From Pontibacter flavimaris (GTDB taxonomy: Bacteria; Bacteroidota; Bacteroidia; Cytophagales; Hymenobacteraceae): DNA of 64,000 nt. Position 1 is the stretch's first letter. The number at the start of each line of letters is the position of its first letter. The notes under the pieces were generated by a model. The model was given only the letters and a program-made list of their open reading frames with translations. It searched no databases and was not told the origin of the DNA. The stretch is from NCBI RefSeq assembly GCF_001907195.1, contig NZ_LVWA01000012.1, forward strand, positions 62,001 to 126,000, written 5' to 3'. Below, one piece after another: positions 50,704 through 58,156 of the stretch. Both the position numbers and the translations under genes were made by a program.

Positions 50704-52806
50704 ATGCCTTTATCCGATCTCGCCACAGCTGACTTCACCCCGGAACCCCTTGACTTCTTCAGCGGAGGAGGCGAAATGGGGGCGCTGATGCGTGCCTACG
50801 ACTGGGAATCCCATCCCCTGGGTGCTGCCGAACACTGGCCGCAGAGCCTGAAGGCCAACATCAGGCTGATGCTCAACTCCCGCTTCCCCATGTTCATCTG
50901 GTGGACAAAGGGGCTCTACATGTTCCATAACGACGCGTACCTACCGGCCCTGGGGAAAAAGCACCCCCAGGCGCTGGGGGCATCAGCCCGGGAAATGTGG
51001 GCTGAGATATGGGAGCAGATTGGGGGCATCACCACCGACATACTGGAGAACGGCAGCCAGTTTTACGCTGAGAACCTGCTGCTGTTCCTGGAACGCAAGG
51101 GATTTGCCGAGGAAACCTACTGGACGTTCTCCTACAGCCCGGCCTTTAACGACGCGGGCGAGGTAGAGGGGATATTCTGCGCCTGCAGCGAGGAAACCAG
51201 CTTTGTGTTTAGCCAGCGCAGGCTCAAGACGCTGAAGGACATCTCGGATGCGCTCGCGCAGGTGCAGACGCTGGAGCAGCTGGGCAGCACGGCCTGCGCC
51301 GTGCTGGAGGAGAATGCCATGGACCTGCCCTACAGCCTGCTCTACCTTTCCAATAGCAGCGGCTCAGAGGCTGTGTTGGCGGGCAAAAGTGGGGAGCTGG
51401 CGGACAACCTGGTGCCGGACAAGATACCACTCCGCGCAGGCGAGGCAGCGTGGCCGCTTGCCCAGGTACAGCAAACACGCAAAAGTCTGGTGGTTGACCT
51501 TCCGGGAGATGCAGCTGCCGGGGCCGCGCAGCGCGCTGCCATACTTCCCATCCTCAGGCCCGGCCAGGACCTTGTCGTTGGCTTCTTTATAGCCGGACTG
51601 AGCGACAAGCAGGAATACAACGAGGCCATCCGAAGCTTTCATGACCTGCTCACCGGGCAGATCGGCACCTCCATTAACAGTGTACTGGCAAGGCAGGAGA
51701 TCCTGAAGCGGCAGGAGTACCTGAAGGATATTTTCCAGCAGGCACCGGTGGGCATCACCATGCTGCGGGGCTCGGATTATATCGTGGACATTGCCAACCC
51801 TGGCGTGTGTGAGATCTGGCGCGTGAAGCAGGAGGACGTTTTGGGCAAACCGATTCTGCAGGTGATACCCGAGGCCGGGGAGCAGGGCTTCAAGGACCTG
51901 CTGGACGGCGTAATGGCCACCGGCATCCCCTACGTGGCCAAGGAGCAGCCGCTGGTGCTGGAGCGCAAGGGCATACAGGAAATAGTATACCTTAACTTTG
52001 TGTACCACCCGCTGCGCGATGAACAAGGCTTTATAACCGGCGTTATCGCGGTAGCCATCGACATAAGCGAGCAGGTAAAGGCCCGGCAGGAGATTGAGTT
52101 TATCAACCGGGAGCTGCTTGCCACCAACGCCGACCTGGACAACTTCGTGTACTCCGCCTCCCACGACCTGAAAGCCCCGATCTTTAACATCGAGGGGCTG
52201 GTGAACGAGCTGCAGGCGCACCTGCCCCGCGAGGTCTCCTCTTCTGCCGAGGTGCAGCAACTCACCACCCACATCCATACTTCCATCGATAGGTTTAAGC
52301 GAGTGGTAACGGACCTGACACAGGTTGCCAGGATTCAGCGGGAAGGCAGCGAGGATGCCTCCACCATTCAACTGGAAACGCTCATCTCGGAAGTATGGAG
52401 GGACTTTAAGCCTGTCGTAGCAGAGACCGGCGCCACGCTGGAAACACACCTGGCCCCGGGCGCAGCCATCATCCGTTTCTCGGCAAAGAACCTGCGCAGC
52501 GTGGTGTATAACCTGGTCAGCAACGCCCTGAAGTACAAAGCCCCTGACCGAAGCCCGCGCATTGCCATCTCCGCAGCGGCCACCACGGAGCACTTTATAC
52601 TTGCGGTAAAGGACAATGGCCTGGGCGTTAACCCAGAGGACGTAAAAAAGATGTTCTCCCTGTTCAAGCGCCTCCACGACCACGTGGAGGGCTCGGGCAT
52701 CGGCCTTTACATCGTGAAGAAGATTGTGGAGAACGCGGGCGGAAAAATTGAGGTGGAAAGCAATCCGGGCAAGGGCACTACAGTCAGAATATATTTTAAA
52801 AAGTAG
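50704..52806 (+). CDS. PAS/GAF sensor histidine kinase
   Basis: A 700-residue cytosolic sensor kinase without transmembrane helices. Order: an N-terminal PAS-like domain (about 30-165), a GAF-like domain (about 175-330), a PAS_4 domain (about 345-470), a HisKA dimerisation domain with the phosphoacceptor His in SASHDLKAPIFNIEG, and a HATPase domain with N box NLVSNALKYK, G1 VKDNGLGVN and G2 GSGIGLYIVKKI. The type resembles bacteriophytochrome-like or light/redox kinases of Cytophagales, but no bilin Cys is obvious. No response regulator is adjacent. Confidence 0.93.
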   Translation: MPLSDLATADFTPEPLDFFSGGGEMGALMRAYDWESHPLGAAEHWPQSLKANIRLMLNSRFPMFIWWTKGLYMFHNDAYLPALGKKHPQALGASAREMWAEIWEQIGGITTDILENGSQFYAENLLLFLERKGFAEETYWTFSYSPAFNDAGEVEGIFCACSEETSFVFSQRRLKTLKDISDALAQVQTLEQLGSTACAVLEENAMDLPYSLLYLSNSSGSEAVLAGKSGELADNLVPDKIPLRAGEAAWPLAQVQQTRKSLVVDLPGDAAAGAAQRAAILPILRPGQDLVVGFFIAGLSDKQEYNEAIRSFHDLLTGQIGTSINSVLARQEILKRQEYLKDIFQQAPVGITMLRGSDYIVDIANPGVCEIWRVKQEDVLGKPILQVIPEAGEQGFKDLLDGVMATGIPYVAKEQPLVLERKGIQEIVYLNFVYHPLRDEQGFITGVIAVAIDISEQVKARQEIEFINRELLATNADLDNFVYSASHDLKAPIFNIEGLVNELQAHLPREVSSSAEVQQLTTHIHTSIDRFKRVVTDLTQVARIQREGSEDASTIQLETLISEVWRDFKPVVAETGATLETHLAPGAAIIRFSAKNLRSVVYNLVSNALKYKAPDRSPRIAISAAATTEHFILAVKDNGLGVNPEDVKKMFSLFKRLHDHVEGSGIGLYIVKKIVENAGGKIEVESNPGKGTTVRIYFKK

Positions 52807-53074
52807 CCGCTTCCCGGCGGCAAAGTATAACCGCAGGCCCCTATCTAAATTGCACCATACTCCGGGCTGCTGCTTCTGCTGTAGCTGCAACAGTAAAGTA
52901 TGAATCCTGCTTTTTTTGACTCCATGGCAAGTATAAACCATCGCAACGCTAAAGATTTCACAGCCGAACAGCCTGTAAAAGTATAACTATCCGGCAGCAG
53001 CGCCCCAACCACTTTTCTCCCCTGCCGTACAACTTTCAGCACCCACCCAATACAAACGCCTTAGATTTTACAGG

Positions 53075-53992
53075 ATGAGTAAGTTTGCTATCGCCGTACA
53101 TGCCGGTGCAGAAACCGTGAAGCGTGCAGAGGTAACCAAAGAGCTGGAGAATAGATACCGGGAGGGGCTGGAGGAGGCCCTGCAGGCCGGTAATGCCGTT
53201 TTGGAGAAAGGCGGCAGCGCCATTGACGCCGTGGCCGCCGCCATCGAAAGGATGGAAGACAACCCGCTGTTTAACGCCGGGAAGGGCGGCAGCCTGAACC
53301 TCCACGGAGAGAATGACTTTGACGCCGCCATCATGGATGGCCACACCCTGAACGTGGGCTCAGTGGGTAGTGTGCGCTATGTTAAAAATCCTATTAAGCT
53401 GGCAAAGGAGATCATGATCCGATGCAAACACTCTTTCCTGTCAGGCACGGGGGCCGAGGAGTACGCGCTTACGCAGGGCCTGGAGTTGGAGAAGCCCTCT
53501 TACTTCGTAACGGAGGAGAAGCAAAAGGAATGGCATGAGAGTGTGCTGGGGGATCATCGGCAGAAAAGCCATGACACGGTAGGGGCCGTGGCCCTGGACC
53601 AGCACGGCAATCTGGCTGCCGGCACCTCCACCGGCGGACTTGAAAATCGCCTGAAAGGCCGCATCTCCGATACCCCGATTATCGGCGGCGGCACCTATGC
53701 CAACAATCCCTACTGCGCCGTAAGCTGTACCGGCGAGGGCGAGGTGATCATGCGCGGCGCTACTGCCCATGAAGTATATGCGCTTGTAAAGTATGCGGGA
53801 GAGAAGCTGGAAAAGGCTGCAGACAAAGCCGTTACCATGTACGAGGAGTTGCTACAGGGCGATATTGGGCTGATAGCGCTGAACCAGCAGGGCGAGGTAG
53901 CCTTCGCCTTTAACACCAACCTGATGAAGCGCGGCTATAGTATAAGCGGCAAAAAACCACACATAGCCCTTTGGGACACCGAAAAGCTATAA
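53075..53992 (+). CDS. iaaA: Isoaspartyl peptidase/L-asparaginase (Ntn hydrolase)
   Basis: A 305-residue plant-type asparaginase/beta-aspartyl peptidase that self-cleaves to expose the N-terminal nucleophile Thr168 (HDTVGAVALD). The supporting GNLAAGTSTGG and ISDTPIIGGGTYAN segments are present. The enzyme hydrolyses isoaspartyl dipeptides, including beta-Asp-Arg. A cyanophycinase gene lies 0.6 kb downstream on the other strand, so together they could take cyanophycin to aspartate and arginine. Confidence 0.93.
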   Translation: MSKFAIAVHAGAETVKRAEVTKELENRYREGLEEALQAGNAVLEKGGSAIDAVAAAIERMEDNPLFNAGKGGSLNLHGENDFDAAIMDGHTLNVGSVGSVRYVKNPIKLAKEIMIRCKHSFLSGTGAEEYALTQGLELEKPSYFVTEEKQKEWHESVLGDHRQKSHDTVGAVALDQHGNLAAGTSTGGLENRLKGRISDTPIIGGGTYANNPYCAVSCTGEGEVIMRGATAHEVYALVKYAGEKLEKAADKAVTMYEELLQGDIGLIALNQQGEVAFAFNTNLMKRGYSISGKKPHIALWDTEKL

Positions 53993-54223
53993 GTATGAAA
54001 GTATAAATAACGAAGGGACCGAGGGCGCTTAGAAGTATGATTCACTACTTCGCGGCTCTCCCTACTTCTTCATGCAGTGTACCGGGCCGGAAGCTGCAAT
54101 AAATGGATGGGGATGCGCACCCTGAAGCCGGACTGCTCCCAAATGTCTCCCCTCGCCTGCGCGTTGGGCCTCCTGCGCAGGCGGGATCCTTGCCGGCTTT
54201 CAACACAAGTATACTTCCCGTGA

Positions 54224-54613
54224 CTACTTTATACTTCTTAGGCCTTTGTTACCTGCCCACAGCCAAAGTATGATCAGGCCCGCCTCGGCCAGGGCGTCCA
54301 GCAGGTACACGTCCCGGATGACATCCTGCAGGGCGAAGTATACGTCTATGAATATCAACCCGGCGGCCCCGCCCATTCCCAGCCATTTTATTTCCAGGGT
54401 TACCCCCTTCCGCAGGCCTGCCGCCAGCAGCGTGGCCCCTATTACGCTTATCAGCACGGCAACGGTATACAGCAGCCAGTAATCCTCCTTAGGGCCGGTT
54501 ACCCAGATGAAGCTCCTTAAGTGCAGGAAAGGCCAGACGCCCGTGACCAGCCAATAGGCACCCTGTAATACGGAGACTAGGCTAACATCGGGTTTAGGGA
54601 TAGGCGCGGCCAT
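54224..54613 (-). CDS. Uncharacterised four-helix membrane protein
   Basis: A 129-residue protein with four predicted transmembrane helices (about 15-35, 47-67, 76-96 and 102-122) and short loops. No family is recognised with certainty; it resembles small DoxX-like or integral membrane proteins of unknown function. It starts 9 bp after the cyanophycinase stop and is probably co-transcribed with it. Confidence 0.72.
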   Translation of the reverse strand: MAAPIPKPDVSLVSVLQGAYWLVTGVWPFLHLRSFIWVTGPKEDYWLLYTVAVLISVIGATLLAAGLRKGVTLEIKWLGMGGAAGLIFIDVYFALQDVIRDVYLLDALAEAGLIILWLWAGNKGLRSIK

Positions 54614-54622
54614 GGCGGGGAG

Positions 54623-55519
54623 TTACAGGTGCAGCTGGTCGAAGGTGGGGATGGTATACTTCTCGCCCGGCGCCAACAGGTGCACGCACAGGTTATGCGC
54701 CGAGAAGGGCTCGCCGGTTCCGATATCGTAGATATTGGTTTTGGCCAGCCGCATCCCGTCTATAATCGTGATCAGGCCACTGCCCACCACCTCCAGCTCG
54801 CGCCCCTCGGTAATATAGGCAGCCGTGTCCTCCTCCAAGCCAATACCGATACAGCCAGGGTTGGTAACAATGCATTGTGCCATGCGCACCAAACGCCCCC
54901 GTTCAATAAAGTGCGTGTCTACGGCCACGTTCTTGAGGAACTCCAGGCCGGTGGTGATGCGCACATCGCCCTTCAGGTAACCGCCTTTGGTGTCGGCCTC
55001 GTAAATCATCGGCGTGGACAGAGCCATAGCGCCGGCGCTGGTGCCCGCCACCAGAATGTCCTCGTAGGTGAAGCGCTCCTTCATCAGTTGCAGCACCCTG
55101 GTGCCTCCCAGGATGGAGGTGAGCCGTAGCTGGTCGCCGCCGGTAAAGTAAATAGCGGCGGCCTTTTCGATCACCTCACAGTTATGAGGGGCACGGGCAT
55201 CCTCCCGGGTTCTAATGTCGAGCACTTCCACGTTGTTTATCCCCAGCTCCTTAAAAACCCGGGTATATTCCCGGCCTGTCTTGTCGGGGAGGTTAGAGGC
55301 TGTCGGGACGACGGCAATGGTGGGATTGCTGCCCTTCATCTCCTGTACCAGGAACTTCAGGATCTCCTCGCTCTCAAAGTCGGTGTTGTTTTCCTGCTCA
55401 GGCTTCAGGCCTTCCTGCTTCCCCTTGTCCTCCCTGCCGCCTACCGCCAGTAGCCTGCCTTTTGGCACCGGCGCTTCTTTTTTGTTTTTATAATGATCAG
55501 ATACCTTATGTTTCGCCAT
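54623..55519 (-). CDS. cphB: Cyanophycinase
   Basis: A 298-residue serine peptidase of family S51. The nucleophile elbow is GTSAGAMALS (Ser161), preceded by the family FTGGDQ block (about 126-131) and followed by THFIERGRLVRM. It cleaves cyanophycin (multi-L-arginyl-poly-L-aspartate) to beta-Asp-Arg dipeptides. The N-terminal 20 residues are basic and polar, with no signal peptide, so it is cytosolic. The isoaspartyl peptidase gene nearby would complete the breakdown. No cyanophycin synthetase gene is in the window. Confidence 0.92.
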   Translation of the reverse strand: MAKHKVSDHYKNKKEAPVPKGRLLAVGGREDKGKQEGLKPEQENNTDFESEEILKFLVQEMKGSNPTIAVVPTASNLPDKTGREYTRVFKELGINNVEVLDIRTREDARAPHNCEVIEKAAAIYFTGGDQLRLTSILGGTRVLQLMKERFTYEDILVAGTSAGAMALSTPMIYEADTKGGYLKGDVRITTGLEFLKNVAVDTHFIERGRLVRMAQCIVTNPGCIGIGLEEDTAAYITEGRELEVVGSGLITIIDGMRLAKTNIYDIGTGEPFSAHNLCVHLLAPGEKYTIPTFDQLHL

Positions 55520-55592
55520 AGTGTTTGTACCTTCTATACTTCTTCTCCGGGGTGTGGCAAAGAAAGTTTATTATGAGGTATTGTTGATGTCC

Positions 55593-55931
55593 TTATTTGT
55601 GTTTATCGAGGTTCTTGCCAAGGTCTTTTACCTTCCTCATGAAGTTCTCCACCATCTCATCGCCATAGGTGCCGTACGCATCCGACATGGTGCCCTTTGC
55701 GCCGCTGCCAGTCTCCAGCACGTAAAGTATGGCCATATCCCCGGGGTAGCTGTCGCCCTCAAAACGGTAGAAATTCACGATCTGCACCTGCTCCGGCGTG
55801 AAGGTCTGACTGCCGTTCAGGGTGCATAGCCTGCCGCCATCTTCCGTCACCCTGAAATCCTCTGTGTATCCCTCTTTGCGTAGCCGTGCCAGCACATTAA
55901 TCATCGAGGTTAGTTCAACTTTATCTTCCAT
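55593..55931 (-). CDS. Small conserved protein (often labelled PRPP synthetase-like)
   Basis: A 112-residue protein with the pattern LARLRKEGYTEDFRV...FTPEQVQIVNFYRFEGDSYPGDMAILYVLE (outlined, about 15-72), matching a small family widespread in Bacteroidota that is sometimes auto-annotated as phosphoribosylpyrophosphate synthetase. It is far too short for that enzyme and lacks the PRPP loop, so the label is not believed. Function is unknown. It lies 73 bp upstream of cphB on the same strand and may share a transcript. Confidence 0.78.
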   Translation of the reverse strand: MEDKVELTSMINVLARLRKEGYTEDFRVTEDGGRLCTLNGSQTFTPEQVQIVNFYRFEGDSYPGDMAILYVLETGSGAKGTMSDAYGTYGDEMVENFMRKVKDLGKNLDKHK

Positions 55932-56037
55932 AGCTTTTCATACTTTTATATTGCTGTTATACTTGTACGCCTATTACTATACACCGGCCTAAATTTGTTG
56001 CAGCGTGCAGCAAAAAGTATAATTCCTCAAAACATAC

Positions 56038-56062
56038 AGCGCCAGTAAAATTTACTGGCGCT
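56038..56062 (-). terminator. Hairpin between small minus-strand genes
   Basis: The 12-bp stem AGCGCCAGTAAA / TTTACTGGCGCT has a 1-nt centre and lies about 90 bp beyond the stop of the 56150-56422 gene. The following T run is short. Confidence 0.45.
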
Positions 56063-56149
56063 CTACAGGTATGATTTTAATACAGAAGTCTACAGAAATT
56101 CCTCAGTTCCCTGAGCGTGTGCCCGCCAGAAGAGATTGTCAGATATGGA

Positions 56150-56422
56150 TCAGCCCTCTTCAGGCCGGCTGTAGCGCCGCTGCGACTGCAATCCGTAGTT
56201 GAAGTTCATGAAATCGCTGTACGTCTGCTCCGGTTCCGGCTGCCCTTTCGGCTCCGGGGCAATACCGACCGAAGCGCTCCCGTTTTTGCCGTAGGTATCG
56301 TTGCCTCGCATGCAGCCGCTGTTTGCGGTGTGTGCGCCTGCCTTCCGTGGCAGGTACATGTTGCTGCTGCTGGCCACTGCATTCTGGACGGTTACCTTGC
56401 GGGGGTATCTTTTTATCGCCAT
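56150..56422 (-). CDS. Uncharacterised 90-residue low-complexity protein
   Basis: No family is recognised. It is a basic, Gly/Ser/Asn-rich protein beginning MAIKRYPRKVTVQN, with a Pro/Glu-rich segment (PEPKGQPEPEQ) and a final aromatic stretch with DFMNFNYGLQSQRRYSRP. It is probably intrinsically disordered, with no signal peptide. The frame has plausible start and stop and is followed by a hairpin, but an overlapping frame exists on the other strand, so coding status is uncertain. Confidence 0.45.
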   Translation of the reverse strand: MAIKRYPRKVTVQNAVASSSNMYLPRKAGAHTANSGCMRGNDTYGKNGSASVGIAPEPKGQPEPEQTYSDFMNFNYGLQSQRRYSRPEEG

Positions 56423-56842
56423 GGTCTAGAGGTTACTGCCTGCCTTTAAGTTGAACTGTTGGCGAAGGGAAGCGTAAAAAAGGGAGGGCCACCCTCAGCA
56501 CCCAAATAGGTATAGCCACTCCCTGTTTTCAAGGCTTGCTTAGTACGCTAAAGATAGCGCCCTTTCACCGTTCCTAAGCAGGCATCTGCCCCGTGTATAC
56601 GGAGCCAAAGCACCCGGTGCCGGACTCATGGAGCTATTTAAGTATCTAGCGAAAGTAATTACCGGTTTACCGAAAGCACTACGTATTTTACGCAGCCGCA
56701 TGTGGCGGGAAGGTACAGCGCCAGCCTCATCACTTATTAGAAATACAGGATTTTGAAGCGGCATGTTTCGCCATCCCTGCATGAAGTACAGGTTGCGGAT
56801 TATACTTGCCGGAGGCAGCGAAAGTATAGAAGTGCGATGACG
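56423..56842. other. 420-bp intergenic region, no gene supported
   Basis: Positions 56423-56842 separate the 90-residue gene and the NarL-type regulator. A minus-strand frame at 56540-56782 is not supported. Nothing else stands out apart from a few AAGTAT words. Confidence 0.5.
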
Positions 56843-57514
56843 CTAGTTGGAGTTCAGGTCGATGAGGTTGTGCAGGATGGCGTACCTGATCAGGTTGGGC
56901 GTGTTCTTGGCCTGCGTCTTCTCCAGGATGTTCTGCCGGTGCGTTTCGATGGTGCGCTTGCTGGTAAAAAGCTTTTCGGCAATCTCGGCGTTGGTATACC
57001 CTTCGGAGATAAGCGCCAGCACCTCCCGTTCGCGCTTCGAGAGGAACTTGCCTCCGGCCTTTGCGCCACTCTCCTCTGCGGGCTGCATCGCTTTCTGCAC
57101 TATCTTCATCGACATGCCCGAACTGATAAAGGGAGTGCCTTTGGAGGCCAGCTTGATGGCCGTGCAAAGCTCGTCAGCGCCTGTGTCCTTCAGCAGGTAA
57201 CCGATGGCGCCGCTTTCCATCAGCCGGTGCAACGTAGCGGGGCTATCCAGCATGGTCAGCACGATCACGTTCAGGTCCGGGTATTGCTTTTTTAGGTGCT
57301 GCAGCGTTTCGAAACCATCCATCACGGGCATGCTCACATCCAGTAGCACCACATCGGCTGCCGTATACGTTAGTAATTGCAGGAGATCCTGGCCATTGCC
57401 AGCCTCCCCTACCACTTCTATTTCACCGTCACGTTCCAATAAAGAGCGCAACCCTTCCCTGACAATCCTGTGGTCGTCGGTGATGATTGTTCTGATGGTG
57501 CTGTTTTCAATCAT
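56843..57514 (-). CDS. NarL/FixJ-type response regulator
   Basis: A 223-residue two-component regulator. The receiver domain (1-125) has the acidic pocket DD and phosphoacceptor Asp59 (VVLLDVSMPVMDG), Thr in VLTMLDS and Lys in LLKDTG. A linker of about 30 residues leads to a LuxR-type helix-turn-helix (about 155-215; LSKREREVLALISEGYTNAEIAEKL outlined, and SKRTIETHRQNI). It should bind DNA as a dimer after phosphorylation. No cognate kinase is adjacent; the PAS/GAF kinase at 50.7 kb is the closest candidate. It is divergent from the STAS gene. Confidence 0.94.
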   Translation of the reverse strand: MIENSTIRTIITDDHRIVREGLRSLLERDGEIEVVGEAGNGQDLLQLLTYTAADVVLLDVSMPVMDGFETLQHLKKQYPDLNVIVLTMLDSPATLHRLMESGAIGYLLKDTGADELCTAIKLASKGTPFISSGMSMKIVQKAMQPAEESGAKAGGKFLSKREREVLALISEGYTNAEIAEKLFTSKRTIETHRQNILEKTQAKNTPNLIRYAILHNLIDLNSN

Positions 57515-57758
57515 TATGCGTGCAGAGAATTAATTTGAGAGGAGTCGGACTCTACGTGCTGACTATGTTTGGTTCCCGGCGCACAATATACCTATAATTT
57601 TAGGTAGAAAGGTACAGCTTAATCAATATTGCTGGTCAGACCAACGCCATGTCTGCTATACTTACTATTCTAAATAACAGAAAGTTACACTTCTCTTTTA
57701 AGTAATTCACGCAGTGCAAAATCAGTGTTAGCCACATAGCCCGGCACATTGGAAGTTG

Positions 57759-57766
57759 TACATTTG
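57759..57766 (+). promoter_or_regulatory. Possible -7 box for the STAS gene
   Basis: TACATTTG fits TAnnTTTG and lies 27 bp before the STAS start codon. No good -33 box is seen. Confidence 0.4.
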
Positions 57767-57793
57767 ACTTATGTTACAGCAAGACAGGTTTTA

Positions 57794-58156
57794 ATGAGAG
57801 AAGAGCTGGTATCACGGCGGATTGGAGACATAGTGGTGATGAGCGTGTACGGCGTGTGTAGCAGCAGTGTGCTTGGACAGCTGGAAATAAAATGCCGCGA
57901 GGAGAGTGTCCGCCAAACAAAGCATATCCTCATAGACTGTGCCTACATCACCTCCCTCCATCCGGACGCCCTCAGATCCCTGCGCAGCAGAACTTCTGAG
58001 GCCGATAAGGCAGGCATTAACCTGGTACTCTACCAGGTACAGCCACAACACGTCGAGCAGATAAAACTAACCGGCCTTGACGCCCTGCTGCACATTAAGA
58101 AGGACTTCCAGGACGCTTACCTGCATTGCAAGGCCATAGAGGCCGCCTCAGGCTGA
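57794..58156 (+). CDS. STAS-domain protein
   Basis: A 120-residue protein with a STAS/anti-sigma-factor-antagonist-like fold: the early beta strand VVMSVYGVCSSSVLGQLE, a central HILIDCAYITSLHPDALRSLRS with the position of the usual phosphorylatable Ser, and a late NLVLYQVQPQHVEQIKLTGLDALLHI segment. The match is moderate. If genuine it would act in a partner-switch signalling chain, but no anti-sigma kinase is encoded here. ATG (MREELVSRR) is preferred. Its 3' end overlaps the end of ppc on the other strand by 9 bp. Confidence 0.75.
   Translation: MREELVSRRIGDIVVMSVYGVCSSSVLGQLEIKCREESVRQTKHILIDCAYITSLHPDALRSLRSRTSEADKAGINLVLYQVQPQHVEQIKLTGLDALLHIKKDFQDAYLHCKAIEAASG

Noticed and set aside
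55593..55931. Phosphoribosylpyrophosphate synthetase
   Set aside because: At 112 residues it is about a third of the enzyme and lacks the PRPP-binding and ATP-binding signatures.
56540..56782. An 80-codon minus-strand frame upstream of the 90-residue gene
   Set aside because: Basic, low-complexity translation without pattern, in a promoter-like gap between two regulators of transcription direction; not credible as a gene.
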